Source: Piscinibacter sp.
Lineage (GTDB): Bacteria; Pseudomonadota; Gammaproteobacteria; Burkholderiales; Burkholderiaceae_C
DNA: 64,000 bases
Assembly: GCA_017983795.1 (NCBI GenBank)
Contig: JAGOAS010000022.1
Location: 1 to 64,000 of the forward strand
Direction of reading: 5' to 3'
A model generated the notes under the pieces. The model saw only the letters and a program-made list of their open reading frames with translations, was not told the DNA's origin and did no database searches. The stretch's first letter is position 1, and each line of letters begins with the position of its first letter. The translations under genes and the position numbers were made by a program. Below, one piece after another: positions 1 through 11,199 of this stretch.

Positions 1-126
1 GCGGCCGTGCGCTCTTTACTCAGTCACGGGCTCGATCGCCCCAGCACGTTCCAAGCTACACGGGCCGGTCTGGCCGCCTCATCGGCGACCAGACTCTACC
101 GTTCTGGCCTGGTCTGAACATACAAG

Positions 127-483
127 CTAGAAGCACTCCGCCTGCGCCATCTTCATGCGGCAGCTCCAGAGAAATCGCTCCGCGCCGTTCTTCATCGAAC
201 GCCGGAAGGTCGCCGTCGCCTCGGCCGCGATCGCATCGGGCAGCGGCACGGCCACGGGCGCACCGCTGGCGTTGGTGTAGAAGTTGAGGAAGCAGGTGCG
301 CTCGGGTTCGCACAGCCTGGCGATCTCGCGCTGGTAGGCCGATGCGTCGGAGGCCTGCGCCGCCGGCACGATGACGAAGCGCACCAGGCCCTGCTGGCCG
401 GCGACCAGCCAGCCCTCCTGGGCCGAAGCGGTGATGGCCGTCGAGGCGGCCAGCGAGGCCAGCAGCGTACGCAGTGCGTTCAT
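127..483 (-). CDS. Small secreted hypothetical protein
   Basis: 118-residue protein with a clear N-terminal signal peptide (about residues 1-21, ending ASA/QEG), so probably periplasmic or secreted. The mature part holds three cysteines (in LCEPERTC and WSC) plus a final Cys near the C-terminus, compatible with disulfides. I do not recognise the family. The frame is open far upstream, but the Met at 483 begins a textbook signal peptide and the upstream part is shadow of maeB. It is divergent from maeB with a 99-bp gap. No function is proposed. Confidence 0.7.
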   Translation of the reverse strand: MNALRTLLASLAASTAITASAQEGWLVAGQQGLVRFVIVPAAQASDASAYQREIARLCEPERTCFLNFYTNASGAPVAVPLPDAIAAEATATFRRSMKNGAERFLWSCRMKMAQAECF

Positions 484-582
484 GCGCGCATGGTAGGCCC
501 TGCGCGCCTCGTGGGAAACGCCAATGCCGCGCCGGGTGCGAAGGCGCACCATCGAGCCGCCCGTGATCGCCAAGGAGCCTCC

Positions 583-2887
<2,305 letters not shown>

Positions 2888-2895
<8 letters not shown>

Positions 2896-4894
2896 CCACG
2901 CGCAGCGCCGGGCGCGCGGCGGCGCGCACGGCGCCGCGCCCTTCGGCCTTGGCGGCGTAGCAGGCGGCGTCGGCGGCGGCGAGCCAGTCGTCGGCACTGA
3001 GGGTTTCCGTGCCCAGCGAGGCCACGCCCAGGCTGGCGCCGACGCGCAGCGCCTGCCCTTCCCAGTTCAGCTCGATGGCGGCCACCGCCTGGCGCACGTT
3101 CTCGGCGATGCGCAGCGCGGTGTCGTGCGGGCAGCGTTCGAGCAGCAGCGCAAACTCGTCGCCGCCCAGGCGCACCACCAGGTCGGTGGCGCGCACGCGC
3201 GAGACGATCGCGGCGGCCACCGCCTTGAGCATGGCGTCGCCGGCGGCATGGCCGGCGCGGTCGTTGATGGGCTTGAAGTGGTCCAGGTCGATCATCACCA
3301 CCGCGGCCGGCAGCGAGCGCGGCAGCGCCTCCACCACGTGCGCGAGGCGCTGCGCGAGCACCTTGCGGTTGCACAGGCCGGTCAGCACGTCGTGCGAGGC
3401 CGACCACTCGAGCTGCGCGCGTGCCGCGATCTGCTCGCTGATGTCGACGATGCTCCAGATCGTGCCCGCCGACACATCGCCGTCTGCCACCGGCCGGCCG
3501 CGCAGCTGGCCCCAGAAGCGCGAGCCGTCGGCGCGCAGCATTTGCCACTCGCCCTGGTAGGGCTTGCCCTCGCGGAAGGCCGCCAGCACCTGCGGGCCGA
3601 TCGCCTGGTGGTCCTCGTTGGAGGCGTAGATGCTGCTGGCCGGCTGGCCGAGCATCTCGGCCTCGCTGCGCCCGAACAGGCGGCAGAACTCGGCGCTGAC
3701 CAGCACGAAGCGCTTGTCGCGCGTGAAGCAGATGCCCACCGGCGCCGCCGCCATCACCGACGACAGCTTGCGCATCACCTGGGCGTTGAAGGATTCGAGC
3801 TGCGCGCGCTCGGCGGCCACGTGGCGCAGCACGCGCGAGAGGCGGCCGATCTCGCCGCCGGCCTCGGGCCAGCCTTCGTGCAGCGCCTGCGCCGTGTCGA
3901 ACAGATGCTGGGCGCGCTGCTCGAGCTGCGCCAGCGGGCGCAGCAGCCGCCACAGGATGGCCAGCAGCACGAGCGAGAGCGCGCCCACCAGGCCCACCGC
4001 CCAGCGCAGCGCATCGCTGCGCGCGCGGTGCAGCGGCTCGAGCAGCGCGGCCTCGGGCACGGCGCGCCACACCACCCAGTCGGGCCCGGCCACGCCGGCC
4101 ACCGTCACCACCTCGCCGTGCTGGCGCAGCAGCAGGCCGCTCGGCTCCACCGGCGCGCCGGCGCGCTGCCAGTCGGCGAAGGCATCGGCCAGGCGCGTCT
4201 CGCCGTTCAGCGATTGCAGCAGCTGGCGGCGCATCGGATGCGTCAGCAGACGGCCCTGGGCATCGGTGATGACCTTGAGTTCGTCGCCCTCCACCTCGGC
4301 GTGGTCCGAATCGCCGAGCAGGTCGCGGCTGGCCAGGCGCAGCGCCCCGCCGAGCACGCCGAACACCGCGCCGTTGCGGTCGACCAGCGGTTGCGTGAAG
4401 ACGACCACCGGCTCGCCCGAGACGCGCCCGGGCACCGGCTCGGAAACGATCGCACGGCGCTCGGCCAGGGTGCGGCGGAAATAGTCGCGGTCGCCGAGGC
4501 TGACCTCCGGCCGACGCACGCCGGCCGCGTCGGCATAGGCGAGCATGCGGCCGTCGGCGGCGGTGACGAAGACGTTGGCGAACTGGCTGCGCAGCAGCGG
4601 CTTGGCGTCGAAGAAGCGCGCCAGGCGGGCGCCGTCGCGCAGCATGGGCTCGTCGAACTGCTCGGCGCTCAGGCGCAGCGCGTCCTGGCGCTCGATCACA
4701 CGCGCCGACAGGTCGCGCGCCACGTCCACCACCTGGCCGAGCTGCTGCTCGCGCTGGCGCTCGAGCATGTCGCGCTCGGCCTGCCGCACCAGCAGCACGG
4801 TGGACAGCGCCACCCCCGTCGCCATGGCGGCGATGGCCGCGAGCGTCAGCCGCAGCTTGATGGAGCCGAGAGCGTCACTGATTCGCAGGGCCAT
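2888..4894 (-). CDS. Membrane-anchored sensor diguanylate cyclase (Cache-like/PAS/GGDEF)
   Basis: 668 residues. A transmembrane helix (about 16-36), a periplasmic Cache-like sensor region (about 40-290), a second helix (about 297-318), a linker, a PAS domain (about 375-490) and a C-terminal GGDEF domain. The active-site motif is intact (GGDEF at about 577-581). An RATD sequence five residues upstream matches the RxxD inhibitory I-site, so product inhibition by c-di-GMP is expected. The likely role is synthesis of c-di-GMP from GTP in response to a periplasmic or cytoplasmic signal; the ligand cannot be told. It lies 82 bases downstream of the pcaCD-like gene on the same strand and overlaps the end of maeB convergently. 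Confidence 0.92.
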
Positions 4895-4976
4895 GGGACG
4901 CTATCGACGCCACCGGCCCGGACTTGAGGCGCGGGCCGGCGCGCAAGCGTCAATCCGCCACGCTCAGCCCACGCGT

Positions 4977-6185
4977 TCAGCCGCCGCAGCGCCTGGGGAT
5001 GAACCCGCGCACCGCCTGGGCGAAGGCCTGCGGCTGCTCGGCCACGCCGATGTGCGCGGCCTCCAGCAGGCGCAGCTCGGCGCCGGCGATGCGCGCGGCG
5101 ATGGCCTCCGACATCGCCGGCGGCGCGCCGGCATCCTGCGTGCCGGCGATCACCAGCGCCGGCGTCTTGATCTCTGCCAGGCGATCGAGCCAGTCCACCG
5201 CCGCCACCGCACGGCCGCAGGCGATGTAGCCGGCCGGGTCGGTGCGCAGCAGCGTCTGGCGCGTGCGCTCCACCAGCTCGGGTTGGGCAGCGCGGAAGGC
5301 GGGCGTGAACCAGCGCTCCATGGTGGCGTCGGCAATCGCCGCCAGGCCGCCCTGCTCGATCGCCGCGATGCGCTGCGCCCACATCGCGCGCACCTCGTCG
5401 GGGTAGCGCGCACTGCTGTGCGCGATCACCACGCCGCGCAGCAGCTCGGGGTGGCGCACCGCGAGGCCTTGGGCGACCATGCCGCCCATCGAGATGCCGA
5501 CGAAGACCACCGGGCCGCGCCCCCATTCGCGGATCAGGCGCGCCGCGTCGTCCACCAGATCGTCCTGCGTGCAGGGCCCGCCCGGCACGGCCGAGCCGCC
5601 GTGGCCGCGATGGTCGTAGCGCAGCACTTCGTGGCCGTCGGCCAGCGCGGCGGCGAGGCCGTCCCACAGGTGCAGATCGGCGCCCAGCGCATGGCTCAGC
5701 AGCACCGGCGTGCCCTGCCCCTGGAGGGCCACGCGCAGCTGCGGCGTGCTGAAGGTGTGGTGCATGGCGGCGCGCACGCCGGCCGTGAGCGGCGCGGCCG
5801 GCGGCAGCCGGCCTTCGTCGCGCAGGATCTTGGTGGTGATCTTGAAGGCGGTGTTGGCGGCCGGCACGCCGCAGTAGATCGCGCCCTGCATCAGCGTCTC
5901 GCGGATCTTCTCCAGCGGCACGCCGGCGCGCACCGTGGCCTTGCAGTGCAGCTCGAACTCCTCCCAGCGCGCCGCGGCCATGGTCATACCCAGCACCAGC
6001 AGGCGGCGCGTCACCACGTCCAGCCCGGGGCGGCCCCAGATGTCCAGCCAGGCGTGGCGCGTCACCAGATCCTGGAAATCGGCGTTGAACTGCGTCGTGC
6101 CGGCTAGCGACTGGTCGACCCACTCGTCGCCCAGCACCGCGCGGCGATTGGCCACGCCGCGCTCGAAATCATCCTGTCGGTCCAT
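4977..6185 (-). CDS. Fused 4-carboxymuconolactone decarboxylase / 3-oxoadipate enol-lactonase
   Basis: 402 residues with two enzyme domains of the protocatechuate branch of the beta-ketoadipate pathway. Residues about 35-125 are a carboxymuconolactone decarboxylase (PcaC) domain with the conserved EFELHCKAT and AIYCGVPAAN stretches. Residues about 145-400 are an alpha/beta hydrolase of PcaD type with nucleophile Ser232 in GISMGG, an Asp in GTQDAG and a His in EAAHIG. Known PcaL fusions of actinobacteria carry the hydrolase first; here the decarboxylase is first. No other pca genes lie nearby. Its start overlaps the end of the upstream sapC-like gene by 17 bp, so co-translation is likely. Confidence 0.88.
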   Translation of the reverse strand: MDRQDDFERGVANRRAVLGDEWVDQSLAGTTQFNADFQDLVTRHAWLDIWGRPGLDVVTRRLLVLGMTMAAARWEEFELHCKATVRAGVPLEKIRETLMQGAIYCGVPAANTAFKITTKILRDEGRLPPAAPLTAGVRAAMHHTFSTPQLRVALQGQGTPVLLSHALGADLHLWDGLAAALADGHEVLRYDHRGHGGSAVPGGPCTQDDLVDDAARLIREWGRGPVVFVGISMGGMVAQGLAVRHPELLRGVVIAHSSARYPDEVRAMWAQRIAAIEQGGLAAIADATMERWFTPAFRAAQPELVERTRQTLLRTDPAGYIACGRAVAAVDWLDRLAEIKTPALVIAGTQDAGAPPAMSEAIAARIAGAELRLLEAAHIGVAEQPQAFAQAVRGFIPRRCGG

Positions 6186-6930
6186 GGGCTTCTCCGCTTC
6201 GTTGTCGGGCCTCGCGCCGCGCCTTCATCTCCACCAGCCGCGGCAGATGGGCCAGCGAGGCGCGCTGCATGTGGGCCAGCATCAGCATGCCGCTGCGGTG
6301 CAATTCGAGCACGGCGGCATCGGGCAAGGCGCGCAGCCGTTCTTCGTCGACGACGCGAAAGCCCTCGACGCTCAGCGTCTGCCCGTCGGGCAGCGTGGCG
6401 TCGGCACGCAGCGGCTGCAGCAGGTCGAGCGCGGCCAACCGCGCGGTGAAGGCGCGCGTGCGCAGCGCCTCGGCCTCGAAGCGGGCGAGGAAGTCGAGCG
6501 CGGCTGCGAGCGTCGGCGTGGGCCGGCCGGCCTCGTCGTAGAGCGGCTCGCCGTCGATCGGCGAGAGCCCGCTCCAGGCCATGTCGATCATCGGCCCGCG
6601 GCGGCCGCTGACGAAGGGATAACGGCGCAGGAAGGCGGGCACGTAGCGCGCCTGCCAGCGGCTGCCCTCGACGTAGAGGTTCTCGCCCTGCGCCAGGCCG
6701 AGCAGCGCCACCGGCGAGACCACCGGCGCGCCGGCGGCGTCGAGCTCGCCCGAGTGCACGAAGACGATGGGGAAGTCGAGCGCCGCCTCGGGAATCTCGG
6801 TGGCGGCCACGAACACCGCATGCATGCGCGCCGCGATCGAGTAGTCGCGCAGCGGCGCGATGCGCAGCGCCGCGTGGCTGGCCGGATCGAGCGGCTCCGG
6901 CGCACGGAACAGCGCCGAGGCTGTGCTCAC
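6169..6930 (-). CDS. SapC family protein
   Basis: 253 residues resembling the SapC family (named after an S-layer-locus protein; biochemical role unknown). Visible features are the FPIVFV and GENLYV stretches, the RYPF motif and a C-terminal helix with LHRSGMLMLAHMQRASLAHL. No signal peptide or membrane helix is seen. The start is a GTG at 6930 whose bases overlap the TGA stop of the upstream CorC-like gene (GTGA arrangement), which strongly supports this start and translational coupling. Confidence 0.72.
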   Translation of the reverse strand: MSTASALFRAPEPLDPASHAALRIAPLRDYSIAARMHAVFVAATEIPEAALDFPIVFVHSGELDAAGAPVVSPVALLGLAQGENLYVEGSRWQARYVPAFLRRYPFVSGRRGPMIDMAWSGLSPIDGEPLYDEAGRPTPTLAAALDFLARFEAEALRTRAFTARLAALDLLQPLRADATLPDGQTLSVEGFRVVDEERLRALPDAAVLELHRSGMLMLAHMQRASLAHLPRLVEMKARREARQRSGEAHGPTG

Positions 6931-8243
6931 GCGTGCGCTCCCCCGCCCTCGGCCTCGCGCGGCGCGAGCGTGCTGACCATCACCTTGTCGACGCGCTTGC
7001 CGTCCATGTCGACCACCTCGAAGCGGAAGCCTTCCCACTCGACGCTGTCGGCGGTGCGCGGCAGGCGGCCGAGCAGCAGCATCACCATGCCGGCCAGGGT
7101 GTTGTAGCGGCCGCGGTCTTCCTCGGGCAGATCCTTCAGCTCGAGGCGGTCTTTCAGCTCGGGCACCGGGATCAGGCCGTCGAACAGCCAGCTGCCGTCG
7201 TCGCGCCGCACCGCCCAGGCGTCTTCGGCGGTGGGCGTGGTGAATTCGCCGGTGATCGCCTCCAGCACGTCGATCACGGTGATCATGCCCTGCACCGCGC
7301 CGTATTCGTCGACCACGAAGACCAGCTGCGTCGCCGAGGCCTTGAAGTGCTCGAGCAGCTCCATGCCGGAGAGCGTCTCGGGCACGAATACCGGCGCCTC
7401 CAGGCTGTCGGCCAGCGAGAGCTCGCGACCTTCCATCGCCTGCTGCAGCAGCTTGGGCGAACTGACCACGCCGATCACCTCGTCGAGCCCGCCGCGGCAC
7501 ACCGGATAGCGCGTGTGGCCCTCCTGCGCGAGCACCGCCAGCAGCGCCTCGCGCGTGGCGTCGACCTCGATCCAGACGATCTCGGCGCGCGGAATCATCA
7601 TCGAGCCGACCTGGCGGTCGTCGAGGCGGAAGACGTTGCGCACCATCTGGTGCTCCTGCGCCTCGATCACGCCGGCGTCCAGGCCCTCGACGAGGCTGGC
7701 GGCGATCTCCTCTTCCGTCACGGTGCGATCGGGCGCGCTGCGTACGCCCAGCAGGCGCAGCGTGCCCTCGGTGCAGAACGACAGCAGCTTGACGAAGGGC
7801 CGCGCCGCGATCGAGAGCCACTCCATCGGCCGCGCCACCAGGCGCGCCACGGCCTCCGGGTACATCTGGCCGAGGCGCTTGGGCACCAGCTCGCCGAAGA
7901 TGATGGTGAGGAAGGTGATCACCACCACCACCATCGCCGTGGCGGTGATCTCCGCGGCGCGATCGTGGATGGGCAGGGTCTCGTGCAGCCACTTGGCGAA
8001 GGGCTCGGAGAAGGCGGCGTCACCGACGATGCCGTTGAGGATGCCGATGGAGGTGATGCCGATCTGCACCACCGAGAGAAACTTGGTCGGGTGCTCGTGC
8101 AGCTCCATCGCGCACTGCGCGCCGGCGTCGCCGGATTCCACCATCACCTGCAGCCGCGCCTTGCGGCTGGCCGTGAGCGCCATCTCGGACATGGCGAACA
8201 GGCCGTTGATCAGGATGAGGAAGATCAGAAGGGCAACGTCCAT
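6927..8243 (-). CDS. CorC/CNNM-type membrane protein (DUF21-CBS-CorC_HlyC)
   Basis: 438 residues. The N-terminal DUF21 (CNNM) transmembrane domain has hydrophobic segments at about 3-20 and further helices to about 190, including FGELVPKRLG. A CBS pair follows (about 215-330), then a CorC_HlyC domain (about 345-425). The family is linked to divalent cation (Mg2+/Co2+) efflux and often misnamed hemolysin. The start at 8243 gives the normal short N-terminus directly before the first helix; upstream Met codons would add an unlikely basic extension. First gene of a coupled run with the SapC-like and PcaCD-like genes; divergent from apaH with a 61-bp gap. Confidence 0.88.
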   Translation of the reverse strand: MDVALLIFLILINGLFAMSEMALTASRKARLQVMVESGDAGAQCAMELHEHPTKFLSVVQIGITSIGILNGIVGDAAFSEPFAKWLHETLPIHDRAAEITATAMVVVVITFLTIIFGELVPKRLGQMYPEAVARLVARPMEWLSIAARPFVKLLSFCTEGTLRLLGVRSAPDRTVTEEEIAASLVEGLDAGVIEAQEHQMVRNVFRLDDRQVGSMMIPRAEIVWIEVDATREALLAVLAQEGHTRYPVCRGGLDEVIGVVSSPKLLQQAMEGRELSLADSLEAPVFVPETLSGMELLEHFKASATQLVFVVDEYGAVQGMITVIDVLEAITGEFTTPTAEDAWAVRRDDGSWLFDGLIPVPELKDRLELKDLPEEDRGRYNTLAGMVMLLLGRLPRTADSVEWEGFRFEVVDMDGKRVDKVMVSTLAPREAEGGGAHA

Positions 8244-8304
8244 GCAGGGCGTTTGCGGGTGCATTCGGCAGTGGCGGGAGGGGCAGCGTAGCAGAATCGC
8301 GCGC

Positions 8305-9126
8305 ATGATCTACCTCATCGGCGATGTGCAGGGCTGTTGCGACGCCTTCGAGCGCCTGCTCGCGGCGATCGGTTTCTCGCCTTCGCGCGACCGGCTGGTC
8401 GTGCTCGGCGACCTCGTCAACCGCGGCCCCGGCTCGCTGGCCACACTGCAGCGCCTGCGCGGTCTGGGCGACGCCGCCACCTGCCTGCTCGGCAACCACG
8501 ACCTGCACCTGCTCGCCGTGGCCTGCGGCGGCCGCAAGGCGCACCGCAGCGACACGCTGGCCGAGGTGCTGGCCTCGCCCGAGCGCGGCGCCTGGCTCGA
8601 ATGGCTGCGCCAGCGCCGCATGGCGGTGATGGAGAGCGGCTGGCTGTGCGTGCACGCCGGCGTGGTGCCGCAGTGGAACCGCGACGACACGCTGGCACGC
8701 GCCGCCGAGGTCGAGGCCATGCTCAGGAGCGACGCGCTCGACGAATTCCTGCACCAGATGTACGCCGACGAGCCGCTGCGCTGGAGCCCGGCGCTCGAAG
8801 GCAACGAGCGGCTGCGCTTCATCATCAACGTGCTGACGCGCATCCGCTTCGTCGACGCGAGCGGCGCGCTGGATCTCAAGACCAAGGAAGGCGCGGGCGG
8901 CGCGCCGAGCGGCTTCTATCCCTGGTTCGAAGCGCCCGGGCGCCGCACCGCCGGCGTGCCGATCGCCTTCGGCCACTGGTCGACGCTGGGCCTCGTCAAC
9001 CGCCCCGAGCTGCTGGCGCTGGACACCGGCTGCGTGTGGGGCGGCTCGCTCACCGCGGTGCGCGTGGACGGCGGGCGGCGCGAGGTGTTCCAGGTGGCGT
9101 GCGAGCAGGCGCAGGCGCCGGGGTGA
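8305..9126 (+). CDS. apaH: Symmetrical bis(5'-nucleosyl)-tetraphosphatase ApaH
   Basis: 273 residues, the typical ApaH length. The metallophosphatase signatures are all present: GDVQG (6-10), GDLVNRGP (35-42), GNHD (63-66), and a later HAGVVP. It cleaves diadenosine tetraphosphate symmetrically to two ADP in the cytoplasm, controlling alarmone levels and RNA capping by Np4A. It starts at the ATG that gives MIYLIGDVQG, the canonical N-terminus. The next plus-strand feature is tRNA-Ser. Confidence 0.95.
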   Translation: MIYLIGDVQGCCDAFERLLAAIGFSPSRDRLVVLGDLVNRGPGSLATLQRLRGLGDAATCLLGNHDLHLLAVACGGRKAHRSDTLAEVLASPERGAWLEWLRQRRMAVMESGWLCVHAGVVPQWNRDDTLARAAEVEAMLRSDALDEFLHQMYADEPLRWSPALEGNERLRFIINVLTRIRFVDASGALDLKTKEGAGGAPSGFYPWFEAPGRRTAGVPIAFGHWSTLGLVNRPELLALDTGCVWGGSLTAVRVDGGRREVFQVACEQAQAPG

Positions 9127-9162
9127 GGTCGGGGAAGCGCGGCCTACAATTTGCGGTTCGCC

Positions 9163-9250
9163 GGATGGGTGGCAGAGTGGTCGATTGCACCGGTCTTGAA
9201 AACCGGCAACGGGCAACCGTTCGTGGGTTCGAATCCCACCCCATCCGCCA
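9163..9250 (+). tRNA. tRNA-Ser (anticodon TGA)
   Basis: 88 bases including an encoded CCA. The acceptor arm GGATGGG pairs with CCCATCC; the anticodon arm CCGGT/ACCGG carries loop CTTGAAA, so the anticodon is TGA. A long variable arm follows, as in class II serine tRNAs, and the T-arm GTGGG-TTCGAAT-CCCAC is perfect. A TACAAT hexamer at 9145-9150 is suitably placed as the -10 box of its promoter. Confidence 0.97.
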
Positions 9251-9277
9251 GGAACCAAAGCCAACGAAGGAACTTTC

Positions 9278-9829
9278 ATGAGCCAGACCAAGATTGCCGT
9301 CGTCATCGGCAGCCTGCGCCGCGATTCCCTCAACCGCAAGCTGGCTCTGGCGATCACCCATCTTGCGCCCGCCGATTTCACTTTCGAGCCAGTGCGCATC
9401 GACGACCTGCCGCTGTACAACCAGGATGACGACGGCAACCAGGCCGCTTCCGTGAAGCGACTGAAGTCCGAGATTGCCGCGGCCGATGGCGTGGTCTTCG
9501 TGACGCCCGAATACAACCGGTCGATTCCGGGCGTGCTCAAGAACGCGATCGACCACGTATCGCGTCCCTACGGTCAGAACGCCTGGGCCGGCAAGCCGGC
9601 AGGGGTGATCGGCGTATCCGTCGGCACGCTCGGAACGGCCCTGGCGCAGCAGCATCTGCGCAACGTCATGGCCTACCTCGGCATGCCCACCCTGACGCAG
9701 CCCGAGGTTTTCATCCAGAACAAGGAAGGCCTCTTCGACGACAAGGGCCACATCGCCGAAGGCTCTCGGAAATTCCTGCAAGGCTGGGTCGACAGTTATG
9801 TCGGCTGGGTGCGGCGCCACGGCAAATAG
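9278..9829 (+). CDS. NAD(P)H-dependent FMN reductase (ChrR/YieF type)
   Basis: 183 residues with a flavodoxin-like fold. The FMN phosphate loop GSLRRDSLNRK is at 11-21 and the family signature PEYNRSIPGVLKNAID at 77-92. Such enzymes reduce quinones, chromate or azo compounds with NAD(P)H; the natural substrate is unknown. A GAAGGAA ribosome site precedes the ATG. It begins 27 bases after the tRNA 3' end and its codon use is slightly less GC-biased than that of its neighbours, which could reflect acquisition beside the tRNA, though no integrase or att duplication is visible. Confidence 0.9.
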   Translation: MSQTKIAVVIGSLRRDSLNRKLALAITHLAPADFTFEPVRIDDLPLYNQDDDGNQAASVKRLKSEIAAADGVVFVTPEYNRSIPGVLKNAIDHVSRPYGQNAWAGKPAGVIGVSVGTLGTALAQQHLRNVMAYLGMPTLTQPEVFIQNKEGLFDDKGHIAEGSRKFLQGWVDSYVGWVRRHGK

Positions 9830-9845
9830 GCCTCCACCAGGAGGC
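9830..9845 (+). terminator. Short hairpin just after the FMN reductase stop
   Basis: GCCTCC and GGAGGC form a 6-bp stem with loop ACCA immediately after the TAG stop. Only TTGG follows, with no real T-run, so it is a weak candidate terminator or mRNA 3'-end protector. Confidence 0.35.
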
Positions 9846-9930
9846 TTGGCCCCGTCGGTCCCAACCTTGTCCAGGCCCGGCGCGATCCGCGACACGCGGC
9901 AATGATCACCCCGCGCCGCGCAGACCGCCC

Positions 9931-10566
9931 TCACCAGCGCAGCACCCGCGGCCCCAGCAGCGCGCCGAGCGCGCCGACCATCAGGATGCCGATCGTGTAC
10001 CAGGCGGCGACGAAGCTCATCGCCATCTCGGTGCAGGCGAGCGCATAGGCGCCCGCGCCGATCGCCCCGGCGAGCAGGCCGGCCGCGAAGCCGGCGGGGC
10101 GCGGCCGTGTCGGCGCGAGGCCGCGCATCGCCCACAGCAGCGCCGCCAGCGCGGGCAGCGAGATGGTCAGCACGAACCAGGGGCAATCCCACCACGAGTG
10201 GCCGAGCAACCCCTTCACGCGCAGCTCTTGTGGCGTGGCCAGCCAGGCGGCCACGCCCACCGCCGCGGCGGCCAGCAGCACCAGCGCCGTCGCTGCGGAA
10301 GCCGGCCCCGTCTGCGCGCCCGGCCGCGCCAAGCGCGAGACGAGCGAGGCCGCGGCCAGCGCCATCGCCGCGGCGTAGGCGAGCTTGAACCACGGCGCCG
10401 CGAAGGCATAACGCTCGGCCGGGATGAAACCCAGCCACGCGAAGGCGATCGCCACGCCGGCCAGCAGGCCCAGCAGCATCGCCGCACCGAGGCGCCGCCC
10501 CACCACGCCGCGTGGCGCGACGCCGGCGCCCTGGGCCAGCAGGCCGATCAGTTCGTCGGTTCTCAT
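9931..10566 (-). CDS. nrsF: NrsF-type anti-sigma factor (DUF1109)
   Basis: 211 residues with six predicted membrane helices (about 25-47, 58-79, 88-110, 128-149, 159-178, 183-204). This is the DUF1109/NrsF architecture, negative regulator of the ECF sigma factor SigF in Caulobacter. Two cysteines, Cys128 (WWDCPW) and Cys178 (ACTE), are the only ones in the protein and match the conserved pair implicated in metal sensing by this family. Its ATG overlaps the TGA of the sigma factor gene (ATGA), so the two are translationally coupled. Expected role: holds SigF at the inner membrane until metal stress releases it. Confidence 0.85.
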   Translation of the reverse strand: MRTDELIGLLAQGAGVAPRGVVGRRLGAAMLLGLLAGVAIAFAWLGFIPAERYAFAAPWFKLAYAAAMALAAASLVSRLARPGAQTGPASAATALVLLAAAAVGVAAWLATPQELRVKGLLGHSWWDCPWFVLTISLPALAALLWAMRGLAPTRPRPAGFAAGLLAGAIGAGAYALACTEMAMSFVAAWYTIGILMVGALGALLGPRVLRW

Positions 10567-11135
10567 CGCGTCGTCCTCACCAGTTCGGCGAGCTTCTTCA
10601 GCCCGCGGTGCACCTGCACCTTCACCGCCGCGACGCTCGCGCCGGTGCGCACCGACACCTCGGCCACCGTCAGGCCCTCGATCTTGGTCAGCACGATGGC
10701 CTCGCGCTGCGCCGGCGGAATCGAACGCAGCAGCACGCCCAGGTCGCGCCGCGCCGCGTGTTCCTCGCGATCGTCGGCCGAGGGCGCCTCGTGGTCCTCG
10801 AGTTCGTCGAGCGAGGCGAGCTCGCCGTCGCGGCGGCCGCGACGCCGCCACAGATCGATCAGCTTGTGGCGCGCGATGGCGATCATCCAGGCGCTCACCG
10901 GCAGCGACGCATCCCAGGTGCCGCGCTGCAGGTGCAGCGCGAGCAGCGTTTCCTGCACCAGGTCTTCCACCTCGTCGGGCCAGGCCTGCATGCGGCGGCG
11001 CAGGTAGGCGCGCAGGCGCACGGCCATGCGTTGCAGCGCGGCGCGGTAGGCGGCTTCGTCGCCCGCCTGCGCGCGCAGCCACAGCGGGCGCAGCTGTGCT
11101 TCGTAATCGTCACTGTCGCTGCGCGCGCGGGTCAT
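10563..11135 (-). CDS. sigF: ECF sigma factor, SigF type
   Basis: 190 residues. Region 2 is seen as DEVEDLVQETLLALH with AWMIAIARHKLIDLWRRRGRR, and region 4 as SIPPAQREAIVLTKIEGLTVAEVSVRTG followed by a helix-turn-helix with VQVHRGLKKL. The start at 11135 gives the usual short N-terminus (MTRARSDSDD). A Met at 11207 would overlap the doxX stop by 8 bp and add 24 residues, and cannot be excluded. With the adjacent NrsF anti-sigma it forms the sigF-nrsF pair, here placed downstream of the bufferin genes it presumably activates, giving autoregulation. Confidence 0.88.
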   Translation of the reverse strand: MTRARSDSDDYEAQLRPLWLRAQAGDEAAYRAALQRMAVRLRAYLRRRMQAWPDEVEDLVQETLLALHLQRGTWDASLPVSAWMIAIARHKLIDLWRRRGRRDGELASLDELEDHEAPSADDREEHAARRDLGVLLRSIPPAQREAIVLTKIEGLTVAEVSVRTGASVAAVKVQVHRGLKKLAELVRTTR

Positions 11136-11199
11136 GGCCCGCGCATTCTGCAGCGCCGGTGCGCTGGCGCAAGCCAGGCGCGGTCCGAGGAACGCCGGC

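Noticed and set aside
1-117. Plus-strand frame open from the window edge to TGA at 115-117
   Set aside because: 38 codons with many rare codons for this genome (TTA, ACA, AGA, TCT) and no recognisable motif; could be the tail of an upstream gene but cannot be supported.
9151-9829. Genomic island at tRNA-Ser
   Set aside because: The FMN reductase gene lies near the tRNA 3' end, but there is no integrase, no duplicated tRNA end and only slight codon-use difference.
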